A DNA stretch of 64,000 nucleotides from Solidesulfovibrio aerotolerans (GCF_009856865.1 NZ_WVUD01000004.1:1-64000), one strand, 5' to 3'; shown: positions 33,744 through 43,426, numbered from the stretch's first letter. Numbers and translations: made by a program. The notes: generated by a model from the letters alone, not told the origin.

Positions 33744-34811
33744 TTACTGCGACCCGCGACCGTCGCCGCACACCTTGAACCGTTCCCGTTTCTTCTCCAC
33801 CACTTCCTCCCAGGTCGGTTCGGCCCAGGGGATGGCGGTCTGCCGCGACGGGGTCACGATCACCGACCCGCCGGACCAGCCGGCCACATCCACCCGCACC
33901 GTGCCGGCTATGGCCTTGGCCTTGGGATTAAACGAGGCCAGAAACGCGGCCGCGTCGGCAACCGTCGCGTCGTCCCAGACCACCCCGGGCAGGCGTCGGG
34001 CCAGCCCCAGCGGGCCGGGCAGATCGCGCACCTTAAACAGCAGATCATCCGGGCCAAGCAGCGCTTCCAGGCTGTCGTTGTCGGCCTTGTTGCGGCCAAC
34101 GGCCATCCAGCGTTCCCCGGCCCAATACTGGCGGCCGATGTTGGCCAGCTCGAAATCCGCCGGCCGGGGGTTGGTGCTGTGCATGAAAAGCGGCAGAAAC
34201 CGTCGGGCCGAAGCCTGCTCGGTGAGCAGACAGCCGCCGGCCGGCGTGGGAATTTCGGTCAGGCCAAAGGTCGCCGCCAGAGCCATCTGGTCCTTGCGGC
34301 CCCGGCCGTTCATGCCGAAAAGCAGCTCCCGATTGACCAGCCCAGAAGCCTCAGGCTCGGTTTCGGGCAGCCGTTTGGCGCACAAGGGCCGCAGCAGGAT
34401 ACCCTTGGTCTCGGAATCGCGGATGATGATATTGAGCGCGTCGATACGCTGGGACATGGGCCGCTGCCCCACAACCTCGCCGGAAATGAGAAACGTCGCG
34501 CCGTACTCGGCCAGCAGTTCCTTGGCCCGGCGCAGCATGAGGATTTTGCAGTCGATGCAGGGATTTAAGCACTTGCCAAGGCCTTGGGCCGGGCCGGCGG
34601 AGAGCATGTTGACGTAGGCTTCGGAGACGTCCACGGGAATGATATCCAGGCCATAGATGGCCTTCCAGTGCTCGATCTTGTGCGGTTTGCCGAAAAACGG
34701 GCTGACAAAATGCAGGCCCAGGACATTGAGGCCCTGGGCGGCGATGGTCTTGGCGGCCAGGATGCTGTCGAGGCCGCCGGAGAAAAGGGCCAGGGCGTGG
34801 TAGGATTTCAT
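33744..34811 (-). CDS. PP-loop tRNA-thiolation-like protein with NFACT-R-like tail
   Basis: The 355-residue protein begins with an adenine-nucleotide alpha-hydrolase (PP-loop) domain, SGGLDS at residues 11-16, as in MnmA/ThiI-type sulfurtransferases. Cysteines suited to sulfur transfer or cluster binding are C81, C85 and C88 (CLNPCIDC) and C194 (AGGCLLTEQ). The C-terminal part (about 210-330) contains VGRNKADNDSL, resembling the NFACT-R/DUF814 RNA-binding module. This combination points to tRNA thiolation, but the nucleoside modified is not clear. It starts at 34811 with a weak ribosome site and lies upstream of higBA on the same strand. Confidence 0.75.
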   Translation of the reverse strand: MKSYHALALFSGGLDSILAAKTIAAQGLNVLGLHFVSPFFGKPHKIEHWKAIYGLDIIPVDVSEAYVNMLSAGPAQGLGKCLNPCIDCKILMLRRAKELLAEYGATFLISGEVVGQRPMSQRIDALNIIIRDSETKGILLRPLCAKRLPETEPEASGLVNRELLFGMNGRGRKDQMALAATFGLTEIPTPAGGCLLTEQASARRFLPLFMHSTNPRPADFELANIGRQYWAGERWMAVGRNKADNDSLEALLGPDDLLFKVRDLPGPLGLARRLPGVVWDDATVADAAAFLASFNPKAKAIAGTVRVDVAGWSGGSVIVTPSRQTAIPWAEPTWEEVVEKKRERFKVCGDGRGSQ

Positions 34812-34981
34812 GCGGCGTAGCTAAAGCCTCGCGGCCCGCAAGGCAAGGGGCAATCGCCGCATGGTCGCCCGTTTGACACGCAAGGGGAACATGGAACGGC
34901 TATGCCCTGCCTGCTTGGCCCGCGCTCCTGCGTGGCCGACAAACAGGCGGGCCGGGCGTTTCGGTCTGCCGGAGACGCGCC

Positions 34982-35245
34982 ATGTTGCAGCATCTGCCTG
35001 CGGCCGGTGAAGCGGGCGACAGCCAGTCGCTTGCGGCCGACCTTGCCGCCCAGAACGAGCATTTTCTGTATCTTCGCCAATTGCTCCAAGACATCGAGTC
35101 GGTGTTCGGCCGCCTGAGCAGCAGTCTGGCCACGCTCCATGTCGGTGTCGAGGAATTGGCCAGAGAAAAAAAGGCCATGCCCATCCGCGAAAAAAAGGCC
35201 GTACCCAGCGCAAAGCCGGCAAGCTCCAGGCCGGTCCCCGCCTGA
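34982..35245 (+). CDS. Possible small coiled-coil protein
   Basis: The 87-residue frame has a heptad-like central helix (LAADLAAQNEHFLYLRQLLQ then LSSSLATLHVGVEELARE) and a Lys/Pro/Ala-rich tail. The ATG at 34982 has GGAG about 7 nt upstream. A hairpin (AGCGCC arms at 35284-35299) with a short T run follows the stop. Composition is more protein-like than the overlapping frames on either strand. It lies between the PP-loop gene and recA. No family is recognised. Confidence 0.45.
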   Translation: MLQHLPAAGEAGDSQSLAADLAAQNEHFLYLRQLLQDIESVFGRLSSSLATLHVGVEELAREKKAMPIREKKAVPSAKPASSRPVPA

Positions 35246-35496
35246 CCAGTTCCGCCCAGCGTCTGCTTGATCATCGCGCCAACAGCGCCTGCGGGCGCTG
35301 AGCCCCTTTTCTCGCCCCGTTCCGCTGCGGCGTGTCCCTGCCTTTTCCCGGTCGGGACAGACCCTTGGGCGATGCCCGATCCAACCGGACGCCACTTTCC
35401 CCCTTTCGCCCGGCGCTAACGAAGTTGCCGGGCGACAGGCTTTTTGCTAGTTGCTCTCCTTTACGCCCCAACAATCAACGCCAGGAGCATGGCGAT

Positions 35497-36564
35497 ATGG
35501 CCCGAAAGCCCGCGTTAAGCCCCGAAGATTTCCGCAGCGAAGCCCTCGCCACCGCGCTCACCACCATCGAACGCAAGCACGGCCAGGGAGCCGTCATGCG
35601 CCTGGAAGATTCGGCCCACGTCAAGATCGCCTCCATCCCCACCGGCTCCATCGGCCTCGATCTGGCGCTCGGCATAGGCGGCATCCCCAAAGGGCGCATC
35701 ACCGAAATTTACGGCCCGGAATCCTCGGGCAAAACCACGCTGGCCCTGCACATCATCGCCGAATCCCAAAAACTCGGCGGCACGGCCGCGTTTATCGACG
35801 CCGAACACGCGCTGGATATCAACTATGCCCGGCGTCTGGGCGTGAACACCCCGGAACTGCTCATTGCCCAGCCCGACTTCGGCGAACAGGCCCTGGATAT
35901 CGCCGATCTGCTGGTGCGCTCCAGCGCCGTGGACGTGGTGGTCATCGACTCGGTGGCTGCACTCATTCCCCAGGCCGAACTCGAAGGCGAAATGGGCGAA
36001 ACCCAAGTCGGCGGCCAGGCCCGGCTCATGTCCCACGCCATGCGCAAACTTACCGGCACCATTCACAAATCCAATACGTCGGTGATCTTTATTAACCAGA
36101 TCCGCATGAAGATCGGCATGACCGGCTACGGCAGCCCGGAAACCACCACCGGCGGTAATGCGCTCAAATTCTACGCCAGCATCCGCCTGGATATCCGCCG
36201 CATCCAGACACTTAAAGACAAAGAAGAAACCTACGGCAGCCGCTGCCGGGTCAAAGTGGTCAAAAACAAGTGCGCGCCGCCGTTCCGTGAGGCCCTGTTC
36301 GATATCCTCTACGGCACAGGCGTGTCCCGCGAAGGCGAACTCATCGATATGGGCGTCGAAGCCGGTATCGTGGACAAGTCCGGTTCCTGGTTCTCCTTTG
36401 GCTCCGAACGCCTAGGCCAGGGCCGCGACAATATCCGGGCCTTTTTGCAGGAACATACCGATATCCGCGACCAGATCGAAGGCAAACTGCGCGAACATCT
36501 GGGATTTGCCGAATACGCCCCGCCGCCCACCCCTGAAGCGCTGGAAGAAGAAGACGGGATGTAG
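35497..36564 (+). CDS. recA: Recombinase RecA
   Basis: RecA forms ATP-dependent filaments on single-stranded DNA for homologous recombination and triggers LexA self-cleavage. The 355-residue protein has Walker [10 protein letters not shown] (73-81), Walker [11 protein letters not shown], the L1 loop region GEMGETQVG, and the L2 region with [22 protein letters not shown]. The start at 35497 (MARKPALS) has AGGAG about 9 nt upstream; the frame extends further but unsupported. A LexA box was not recognised with confidence upstream. An AT-rich HNH gene is inserted between it and alaS. Confidence 0.97.
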   Translation: MARKPALSPEDFRSEALATALTTIERKHGQGAVMRLEDSAHVKIASIPTGSIGLDLALGIGGIPKGRITEIYGPESSGKTTLALHIIAESQKLGGTAAFIDAEHALDINYARRLGVNTPELLIAQPDFGEQALDIADLLVRSSAVDVVVIDSVAALIPQAELEGEMGETQVGGQARLMSHAMRKLTGTIHKSNTSVIFINQIRMKIGMTGYGSPETTTGGNALKFYASIRLDIRRIQTLKDKEETYGSRCRVKVVKNKCAPPFREALFDILYGTGVSREGELIDMGVEAGIVDKSGSWFSFGSERLGQGRDNIRAFLQEHTDIRDQIEGKLREHLGFAEYAPPPTPEALEEEDGM

Positions 36565-36587
36565 GTAGAAAGAAGTCGCAGAACGAA

Positions 36588-36614
36588 TATACTCAGAGCA
36601 GAACAATTCTGTTC
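36588..36614 (+). promoter_or_regulatory. Candidate promoter and palindromic operator of the HNH gene
   Basis: A -10-like TATACT (36588-36593) is followed by the perfect palindrome GAACA-ATTC-TGTTC (36601-36614), overlapping the expected transcript start. It sits in the 98-bp spacer between recA and the HNH gene, about 50 nt before the latter's start. The regulator is unknown; a repressor site of the SOS type is conceivable but does not match a consensus I can name. Confidence 0.4.
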
Positions 36615-36662
36615 ATTGTCGAGATCTGATGTCTTGAGTAAAGGTGGGGAGGTTGTTTTGTA

Positions 36663-38183
36663 ATGCCCTTTTCTCCTTCTGTTAAAGAAGCCGTGTTAGT
36701 TAAATCGTGGAGGCGATGTGCTCTTTGCGGCTGCTATAAAGGTGTGAATGTCGAGGTTCACCATATTGTCCAGGAGGCAGTTGGAGGCCCGAATACGGAA
36801 GAAAATGCCATTTGTTTATGTTTTGATTGTCATGCGGGTGCTGGACATTACAATCCAAAGCACCCGCGTGGGACCAAGTTTTCCCCAGAGGAATTAAGGC
36901 GTCAAAGAGACGAATTTTATAAGGCCATTGAGGATAGCCGGCTATCCCTTTCGGTTAAAGATCAGTTCCCAGAGTGCTATACTCGCTATCTGGTTGTGAT
37001 GAGCCCTGAACTTGTCGAGCGGATGTTTAAAAAGAGAATCGGTGAGGCTCCTTTTAAATACACCTACATCTACAAGAATCGTGTATATGACTTTGTCGAT
37101 GCTATCGTTTCTGATGAGTTTTGTCATGTTGGATTTAAGAATCTTGGTGAATATGGCAGTGAAGATGCATTGTTGGTCGATTATCCGGAGCTACGCAATA
37201 GTGACTCCAGGAGACTCACTCGGCAAGATGTTGGGAAGATGACGATTGAGTCAAAATTGTTAATGAAAATTGTCAACAGTAATTTTGATGTTGAGAGTTT
37301 CGGTCTTGTAAGAAAAGTGTGGGATGGATGCGGCGGTGGCCAATGGTTCGTCGAAGCGATTTGCCGGCGACCGTATTTTGTATTCCTTCAGATTGAAAAT
37401 AGAAGCAATTTTTCATTTTGTATCGACAGATTTCGCATCGAGGGAAGTCGGCCAAGTGGTTTTGTGTGGCCCCTTGATGAAGAGCGTGTTGATTCAGAGA
37501 TTACCGAAGAGCATATAATGTTGGCTCCGGGTGAGTCTGTTTTAGTCCCGACTGCCTGTCTCCTTGGGCCGGTAGGATATGATCCTCTCTCACTTGATTA
37601 TGAAGTTGGCGCTCTTGAAGAAGGGTGTGAGTATTCTTCCGTGGGATACCGATATGATGATTCTGAACGGGACTATTACGGCTTCGGTCATTTTTTTATA
37701 CCACGAGAGATGTCGCTCAAAGTAAACAATAATAGTGAATTGTTTGCTTTTCATAAATTTGATCCAAAAAGATGCTACGTTGTGGATATGCAGTGGATGT
37801 GTGGAAGCTGCCCGCATGTTTATTTTTTTGTGCATGGATACTGGGTTTATTATGGTGAGATACTGCAAAACAGTTCTCCGTCTTGTTCTGAAAATTGTCT
37901 TGTTCGCGTCCCGTTAGGAGCGACTAAATGCAGAATTGTCGAGCTTGAGAATGAAATTTGCTTTGTAAAGTCTGTGCGAATTGGAGCTTGTTGTCTGTTC
38001 CAGAATGTTTTTTTGAGAAAGGGTGATGCTCTGGAATTTGAAATCACTGGCTTGTCAAATGTCGAAATTGTTGGATATTACGATGCATTGCTCGCGAGGC
38101 CACTTGATTACAGAATGAGACGAAGCAAAGACAGTTTGCGAATCGCATATCAAAAGAATACGCTTTGTATTTTATCAACCTAG
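36663..38183 (+). CDS. HNH nuclease-domain protein with large unknown C-terminal region
   Basis: The 506-residue protein starts with a compact zinc-stabilised HNH domain (about 15-65: C19-x2-C22, HH at 33-34, N44/N48, C53-x2-C56-H57), the usual metal-dependent DNA-cleaving fold. The remaining 430 residues match no family that I recognise. They are rich in aromatic residues and Cys (DGCGGGQWF, GSCPHVYFFVHGYW, RIGACCLFQNVF) and look like beta-rich, possibly sensor or capsid-like domains. GGGGAGG lies about 10 nt before the ATG. The gene is strongly AT-rich with codon use unlike its recA and alaS neighbours and has its own promoter-like palindrome and AT-rich terminator, all signs of horizontal acquisition. 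A defence nuclease is the leading guess, not established. Confidence 0.75.
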   Translation: MPFSPSVKEAVLVKSWRRCALCGCYKGVNVEVHHIVQEAVGGPNTEENAICLCFDCHAGAGHYNPKHPRGTKFSPEELRRQRDEFYKAIEDSRLSLSVKDQFPECYTRYLVVMSPELVERMFKKRIGEAPFKYTYIYKNRVYDFVDAIVSDEFCHVGFKNLGEYGSEDALLVDYPELRNSDSRRLTRQDVGKMTIESKLLMKIVNSNFDVESFGLVRKVWDGCGGGQWFVEAICRRPYFVFLQIENRSNFSFCIDRFRIEGSRPSGFVWPLDEERVDSEITEEHIMLAPGESVLVPTACLLGPVGYDPLSLDYEVGALEEGCEYSSVGYRYDDSERDYYGFGHFFIPREMSLKVNNNSELFAFHKFDPKRCYVVDMQWMCGSCPHVYFFVHGYWVYYGEILQNSSPSCSENCLVRVPLGATKCRIVELENEICFVKSVRIGACCLFQNVFLRKGDALEFEITGLSNVEIVGYYDALLARPLDYRMRRSKDSLRIAYQKNTLCILST

Positions 38184-38208
38184 TGTTTTCGCTCGCTAGC
38201 ACAAGCAT

Positions 38209-38234
38209 AGCTCATTAGTCTTAATGGGCTTTTT
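38209..38234 (+). terminator. Terminator of the HNH gene
   Basis: AGCTCATTA (38209-38217) pairs with TAATGGGCT (38222-38230), with one G-U pair, a 4-nt loop and then TTTTATT. The AT-rich stem fits the foreign composition of the preceding gene and isolates it from alaS. Confidence 0.75.
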
Positions 38235-38299
38235 ATTGATGGGGGAACTTCACAGCGAAGAATCTCCGTCCTATTTCGTCATGTGGAGGCATAAAAACA

Positions 38300-40942
38300 A
38301 TGATGACGGCTACCGAGATTCGCGCCAAGTTTCTGGAATTTTTCGCGTCCAAGGGCCATCAGGTGGTGGCGTCGTCGCCGCTGGTGCCGCGCGAAGACCC
38401 GACGCTCCTTTTCACCAACGCCGGCATGGTCCAGTTTAAAAAGGTCTTTCTCGGCCAGGACAAACCCGGGTACGTTCGGGCCACCACCTCGCAGAAATGC
38501 CTGCGCGTGGGCGGCAAGCACAACGACCTGGAAAACGTCGGCCGCACCGCCCGCCATCACACCTTTTTCGAGATGCTCGGCAATTTTTCCTTTGGCGACT
38601 ATTTCAAGGAAGACGCCATCACCTTTGCCTGGGAGTTCCTCACCGAGGTCATCGGCCTGGACAAGTCGCGTCTGTATGCCACGGTCTATCTTGACGACGA
38701 CGAGGCCCACGGGCTGTGGAAAAAGATCGCGGGCCTGTCTGACGACCGCATCTTTCGCCTGGGCGACAAGGACAATTTCTGGTCCATGGGCGACACCGGC
38801 CCTTGCGGCCCCTGTTCCGAGATCATGTACGACCGGGGCGAGGCCGTGGGCTGCGGCCCGGGTTGCGGCATCGGCCAGTGCGACTGCGACCGCTATCTGG
38901 AAATCTGGAATCTGGTCTTTATGCAGTACGACCAGATCGAGCCGGGCAACCGCGTGTCATTGCCGCGCCCCAGCATCGACACCGGCATGGGCCTGGAGCG
39001 CATTGCCGCCGTGGTCCAGGGCGTGCATTCCAATTTCGACATTGATCTTTTTCAGACCATTATCAGTTCGGCCGCCACCATCGCCGGGGTGACCTACGGC
39101 GACAACGACGAGCACGACACCGCCCTGCGGGTCATCGGCGATCACAGCCGGTCCGTGGCGTTTCTGCTGGCCGATGGCGTCATGCCTTCCAACGAGGGCC
39201 GGGGCTATGTGCTGCGCCGGCTGATTCGCCGGGCCTTGCGGTTCGGGAAGCTCATCGGCCTGTCCGATCCGTTCCTCTATAAGACCGCTGGCGTCGTGGT
39301 CGATGTCATGGGCGAGGCGTTCCCGGAGCTTGGGGCCAGCCGCGAGTTCATGGAACGGGTGGTGCGCGAGGAAGAGGAGCGTTTCAGCGTCACCCTCGAT
39401 AAAGGGCTGGCCATTCTGGCCGAGGAACTCGACCGCATGACAGCGGCCGGCGAGACGGTCATCACCGGCGAATTTGCCTTCAAGCTCTACGACACCTACG
39501 GCTTCCCGCTGGATATCGTCAACGACGTGGCCGGCAAGCGCGGCATCACGGCCGACGAGGACGGTTACCGGGCCGCCATGGCCGAGCAGAAGGCCCGGGC
39601 CAAAAAGGCCTGGAAGGGCTCCGGCGAAACCGACCCGGCCGTGCTGTTTCTGGAACTGCTCGAATCCGGCATGAAGTCGCGCTTTGTGGGCTATGACCAG
39701 TTGACGGCGCAAAGCCGGGTCAATGCGCTCATTTCCGCCGAAGGGCTGGCGGTCGAACGTCTGGTGGCCGGCGAGACCGGCTACATGGTCTGCGCCGTGA
39801 CGCCCTTTTACGGCGAATCCGGCGGACAGGCCGGCGACGTGGGCCTTGTGACCACGCTGACCGGCGACGTGGCCGTCATTGGCACCATCAAGGCCGGGGC
39901 GGAGCTGACGGCGCATCATATCGAGGTCAAAACCGGCGAGATACTCCTCGACCAGGAAGCCGAGCTGGCCGTGGACATTGCCGTACATGCCGCCACCGCC
40001 CGCAACCACACCTGCACCCATCTGCTGCACAAGGCCCTTAAAAACGTGCTGGGCAGCCACGTCAATCAGGCCGGCTCGCTGGTGACGCCTGACCGGCTGC
40101 GCTTTGACTTTTCCCATATCGCGGCCATGACCCCGGACGAACTGTCCCGGGTGGAGGACGAGGTCAACGCGGCGATCCTGCTGGACGCCCCGGTGGTGAC
40201 CGAAGTGCTCGGTATCGAAGCGGCTCGGGCCAAGGGGGCCACGGCGCTTTTCGGCGAAAAATACGGCGACGAAGTGCGCGTGGTCGATGTCCAGGGCGTG
40301 TCCATGGAACTGTGCGGCGGCACGCATATTAAAGCCACGGGACAGGCCGGCAGCTTCTACATTTTATCCGAAGCAGGCGTAGCCGCCGGCACGAGGCGCA
40401 TCGAAGCGGCCACGGGCGTTAATGCGCTCAACCACGTGCGCGCTCTGCGCGGCGAGCTCGACGAGACGCTTAGAACCGTCAAGGCCAAGCCGGGCGAACT
40501 GGCTGGCCGGGTCAAAAAGCTCCTCGACGAGATCAAGGCGCTTGGCAAGGACAAGGAGCAACTCGCTGCCAAACTGGCGTCCGGCCAGGGTCGCGACCTC
40601 ATGGCCGGCCTGGAAGACGTCAATGGTGTGCCGCTGTTGTGCGCCCGGGTGGAGGCGCCCAGCGTCAAGGCCCTGCGCGACGCCATGGACGATCTGCGCA
40701 GCAAGCTGCCCTCTGGCGTCATCGCCATCGCGGCCGAGCAGGAAGGCGGCAAGGTGAGTCTTATTGTGGCGGTCAGCAAAGATCTGCACGCCAAGTTCAC
40801 AGCCCCGGCGCTCATTAAAGACGCTGCAGCGGCAGTCGGCGGTTCCGGCGGCGGCCGGCCGGACATGGCCCAGGCCGGCGGCACGAACCCGGCCGGCATC
40901 GACGAAGCCTTCGCCAAGGTCAAAGCGGCCGTGGCGGGGTAG
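38300..40942 (+). CDS. alaS: Alanine--tRNA ligase
   Basis: AlaS charges tRNA-Ala. The 880-residue length is standard. The class II catalytic core (about 1-240) includes [12 protein letters not shown] and [17 protein letters not shown]. The editing domain has [12 protein letters not shown] (HxxxH zinc site) and MELCGGTHI, and the C-terminal DHHA1/oligomerisation domain ends in [12 protein letters not shown]. The start at 38300 follows GGAGG by 11 nt; an ATG at 38303 is equally possible. In many relatives recA and alaS are neighbours, which makes the intervening HNH gene stand out. A palindromic 3'-end element follows 38 nt after the stop. Confidence 0.97.
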   Translation: MMTATEIRAKFLEFFASKGHQVVASSPLVPREDPTLLFTNAGMVQFKKVFLGQDKPGYVRATTSQKCLRVGGKHNDLENVGRTARHHTFFEMLGNFSFGDYFKEDAITFAWEFLTEVIGLDKSRLYATVYLDDDEAHGLWKKIAGLSDDRIFRLGDKDNFWSMGDTGPCGPCSEIMYDRGEAVGCGPGCGIGQCDCDRYLEIWNLVFMQYDQIEPGNRVSLPRPSIDTGMGLERIAAVVQGVHSNFDIDLFQTIISSAATIAGVTYGDNDEHDTALRVIGDHSRSVAFLLADGVMPSNEGRGYVLRRLIRRALRFGKLIGLSDPFLYKTAGVVVDVMGEAFPELGASREFMERVVREEEERFSVTLDKGLAILAEELDRMTAAGETVITGEFAFKLYDTYGFPLDIVNDVAGKRGITADEDGYRAAMAEQKARAKKAWKGSGETDPAVLFLELLESGMKSRFVGYDQLTAQSRVNALISAEGLAVERLVAGETGYMVCAVTPFYGESGGQAGDVGLVTTLTGDVAVIGTIKAGAELTAHHIEVKTGEILLDQEAELAVDIAVHAATARNHTCTHLLHKALKNVLGSHVNQAGSLVTPDRLRFDFSHIAAMTPDELSRVEDEVNAAILLDAPVVTEVLGIEAARAKGATALFGEKYGDEVRVVDVQGVSMELCGGTHIKATGQAGSFYILSEAGVAAGTRRIEAATGVNALNHVRALRGELDETLRTVKAKPGELAGRVKKLLDEIKALGKDKEQLAAKLASGQGRDLMAGLEDVNGVPLLCARVEAPSVKALRDAMDDLRSKLPSGVIAIAAEQEGGKVSLIVAVSKDLHAKFTAPALIKDAAAAVGGSGGGRPDMAQAGGTNPAGIDEAFAKVKAAVAG

Positions 40943-40980
40943 CGAGGGAAGAGGAAGAGGAATAGGAAAAGGCAGAAGAT

Positions 40981-41039
40981 GCCTCCGGCGGCCGGGGGGG
41001 ATAATCCCCCCCGGACCCCCTTGATAGGAGAAGTTTTTT
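40981..41039 (+). repeat. GC-rich palindromic 3'-end element, copy c (after alaS)
   Basis: The 40-bp core (40981-41020) is nearly identical to the reverse complement of copies at 10361-10400 and 44703-44742. The extension ending in TTTTTT (41034-41039) is shared with the 44.7 kb copy as AAAAACTTCTCC on the other strand. It starts 38 nt after the alaS stop. Confidence 0.72.
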
Positions 41040-41216
41040 GTGGGTCTGGGGAGTGGACGGCTGTGGACAGGGGCGGACGACGTGGGCGCTTGACGGGTGC
41101 CACCGTTGGTCCGGGGCCAAGAAGGCGCAATCCCTTTGGAAACCCCGGGGCCTGATTCTTTCTCGAAGGCTCTTTTGAAATGATTGGGGTCCGGCAAGGC
41201 CCCAGGAAGAAGCGAA

Positions 41217-41246
41217 AGGCGGCTCCGGCAAAGGGCCGCCTTTTTT
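41217..41246 (+). terminator. Rho-independent terminator before mazEF
   Basis: AGGCGGC (41217-41223) pairs with GCCGCCT (41235-41241), followed by a run of six T. It lies about 270 nt after alaS and 65 nt before mazE, so it may insulate the toxin-antitoxin pair from read-through. Confidence 0.8.
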
Positions 41247-41310
41247 GCGCCCGTTGACCGAGGCCGCCAGCATGACTATACAAAGGCTATCCAAAGTTGG
41301 AGGGACGCGT

Positions 41311-41556
41311 ATGGAAGTGACGTTAAGCAAATGGGGCAACAGCCTGGGGTTGCGCATTCCCAAGAATTTGGCGGCCGAGGCCGGGGTCGCGGCCGGAGAC
41401 GTGCTGGATCTGGTGGCCACGCCTGAGGGTATTGTGGTCAAAAAGGCCTGCAAACGGCCACGCTATGATCTTAATACGCTGCTGGCCGGTGTGCGCGACG
41501 ACAATCGGCACGGCGCAATCGACCTGGACGGACCGCAGGGGCGGGAATTGTTGTGA
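41311..41556 (+). CDS. mazE: Antitoxin of MazE/AbrB family
   Basis: The 81-residue protein has the swapped-hairpin AbrB/MazE DNA-binding fold at its N-terminus (KWGNSLGLRIPKNLAAEAGV, GDVLDLVATPEGIVV), followed by a short acidic C-terminal segment (DLDGPQGRELL) that would wrap the toxin. The start at 41311 has GGAGGG 6-7 nt upstream. Its stop overlaps the mazF GTG start by 4 nt, the usual coupling of antitoxin to toxin. Confidence 0.93.
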   Translation: MEVTLSKWGNSLGLRIPKNLAAEAGVAAGDVLDLVATPEGIVVKKACKRPRYDLNTLLAGVRDDNRHGAIDLDGPQGRELL

Positions 41557-41891
41557 CAGCGGTTCCCGAGCGCGGCGATTTCGTGCACCTGGATTTCGAC
41601 CCCCAGGCCGGCCATGAGCAGCGTGGAGCGCGGTTTGGGCTGGTGCTCTCGCCGGCTTCGTTTAACCGGGTGACGGGCTTTGCCTTTATCGCACCCGTGA
41701 CCGGGCAGACCAAGGGCTATCCCTTCGAGGTGGCGATCCCGGCTGGCGAGCGCGTGGCCGGTGTGGTGCTGGCCGATCAGACCAAAAGCCTGGACTGGCG
41801 CGCGCGCGGGGTCACGGTCAAGGGCCGCGCCCCGGACGCCGTGGTGGGGCAGGTGCTCGGCCTGCTGGAAGCGGTGCTGTTGGCAGAGTGA
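41553..41891 (+). CDS. mazF: mRNA interferase toxin of MazF/PemK family
   Basis: The 112-residue protein matches sequence-specific endoribonucleases of the MazF/ChpB group: RGDFVHLDFDPQAGHEQRG at the N-terminus, VLSPASFNRVTGFAFIAPVTGQ, and VVLADQTKSLDWRARG. The R/G-rich E-x-G-x-x-R-like motif (GHEQRGAR) and the Thr in APVTGQ are in the expected places. A GTG start overlaps the mazE stop (GTGA). The cleavage site cannot be predicted here. Confidence 0.93.
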   Translation: MTAVPERGDFVHLDFDPQAGHEQRGARFGLVLSPASFNRVTGFAFIAPVTGQTKGYPFEVAIPAGERVAGVVLADQTKSLDWRARGVTVKGRAPDAVVGQVLGLLEAVLLAE

Positions 41892-41989
41892 AGGCGCTGC
41901 GGTCCCGGCTTACCGTCCTCCCGCCTGCCTGCGGCTCCGGTCACGTTCGTAAGAACTATGGTATTGTAACCTATTGAGTGAGTACAAGC

Positions 41990-42643
41990 ATGCGTTTTAT
42001 TGATATCGACCAGTGGGATCGAAAGCAGCATTTCCAGTTCTTTCAGAGCCGGAGAAATCCCTGTCTGGCTGTGACCACGCAGGTTTCTGTCGAGAATCTT
42101 ATTTTGTATAGAAAGCAATGCAAGGAAAAGCGGCCGAAGCTGTCTGACTGCCTGTACTATGCCATCATGAACAGTGTGAACAGCGTGGCGGAACTGCGGC
42201 TGCGTCTTGTCGATCTGCGGCCGGTGGAATTTGCCACGGTGGACGCCGGCTTCACGTATGTGCCCCAGGGTGGAAAGCTGCATTGCAATTGCGTCGCCGC
42301 CTATGATGCGTCGTTTGCCGTGTTCGCGCAAACGTTGCAGGCGGCCCGGGACGCGGCAGACGCCCACCCGACCCTGACGCCGCCGGGCGCGGAGGGCCAG
42401 GGACTGGTCTATATGAGTAATTTGCCGGATGTCGCCTTTACGGCCGTATCCAATCCCTGGGGCGACCCGTGGCAGGATTCCGTGCCGCGCGTGGTGTTTG
42501 GAAAAATCGATACGCGGCTGTTGACGCTGCCTGTTGCGCTGGAAGGGTTGCATAGCTTCGTGGACGGCAAACACGTGGGCCTGTTCTTTGCGCGCCTGGA
42601 AGCCGTGCTGGGTGACCCTGAGGCGTCGTTTTCGGCCACCTGA
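41990..42643 (+). CDS. Chloramphenicol-acetyltransferase-like protein
   Basis: The 217-residue protein is alignable over its full length with type A CAT: N-terminal DIDQWDRKQHFQFFQ, mid-region NSVNSVAELRLRL, and the catalytic motif GLHSFVDGKHVG with H188 and D192 in the HxxxDG position. CAT acetylates chloramphenicol from acetyl-CoA; family members with other acceptors exist, so resistance is not assured. The ATG at 41990 is chosen by homology, though a GTG at 41978 is in frame; neither has a strong ribosome site. It lies just after mazEF, as in a small accessory island. Composition is lower in GC at its start. Confidence 0.85.
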   Translation: MRFIDIDQWDRKQHFQFFQSRRNPCLAVTTQVSVENLILYRKQCKEKRPKLSDCLYYAIMNSVNSVAELRLRLVDLRPVEFATVDAGFTYVPQGGKLHCNCVAAYDASFAVFAQTLQAARDAADAHPTLTPPGAEGQGLVYMSNLPDVAFTAVSNPWGDPWQDSVPRVVFGKIDTRLLTLPVALEGLHSFVDGKHVGLFFARLEAVLGDPEASFSAT

Positions 42644-42758
42644 GCATCTGCCCAGGGCATGCGGTTCTTTCCGCGATCCTCAACCACGAGGCGATTTCCC
42701 GGGTAGCCTGCGCGCAAAGGTGTCGCAGATGTAGCAATGCCATGCCGCCCAGCCCCTC

Positions 42759-43280
42759 CTATGTGTGCTGTTCGTCGGCCGCCCCCGCTTTGAGCTGCAC
42801 TAATTTCCAGGATTGGTTAACCATCAGCAGGGTGCAACCCAGCAACAGCAGCGCGCTGATGGAAAAAATGACGTCCTCTATATTTTGCGTATCAATAATG
42901 GCGTCAGGGATTTTGATGCAGGCGACGCAGGCTTCCATAAAAAGACCGAGCAAAAGATAGCACAGCCCGTATTCGTGGCAGAGATGGTCAACCGTGGTCT
43001 GGAAAGGCGACTGGAATTCGGGGTAGAGCTTGAAGATGCTCATAAACGTTTGCCGCTCTTCAACGGCCACGCCGTAGCCGATGAGAATGACGCCGAGATA
43101 TTCCGAGATGTTTTCAAGCTCCAGGCCGTGGCTGGCGGTGTCATAGATCATCGGGATCATGACCCAGAGCGAGAGGGCGGAGACTGCCGTCAAAAAGAGA
43201 TTGAAGACGATGATGCCAGAGCGGCTGGTCAGCGCCAGGAGTACTTGCGACACCAAACTGAAGTTTTTCCGAGCGGCCAT
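42759..43280 (-). CDS. Membrane protein of unknown function
   Basis: The 173-residue protein has four hydrophobic segments (about 20-45, 58-75, 105-125 and 135-158) with acidic loops (YDTASHGLELENISEYLG, VEERQTF). The start at 43280 has AGAGGA about 6 nt upstream. Cys residues cluster in the third helix (CHEYGLCYLLLGLFMEACVAC). No family is recognised. It lies on the opposite strand to the CAT-like gene in a region of small unrelated genes. Confidence 0.7.
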   Translation of the reverse strand: MAARKNFSLVSQVLLALTSRSGIIVFNLFLTAVSALSLWVMIPMIYDTASHGLELENISEYLGVILIGYGVAVEERQTFMSIFKLYPEFQSPFQTTVDHLCHEYGLCYLLLGLFMEACVACIKIPDAIIDTQNIEDVIFSISALLLLGCTLLMVNQSWKLVQLKAGAADEQHT

Positions 43281-43426
43281 GGTGTCCTCTGGGTTCTGCT
43301 GTTTGGCCAGAATGGCTGGCGGGTTGCCCTTGTCCGTATTCCATTTCCAGTGACGTTTTGTCGGCGGCCCGCATGCGTCAGACGCTGCGCAAACGGCCGA
43401 TTTGGCTGCTTACGCAGCGTTCTGGC

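Noticed and set aside
38957-40327. 456-codon open frame opposite alaS
   Set aside because: Antisense to alaS and low in protein-like character.
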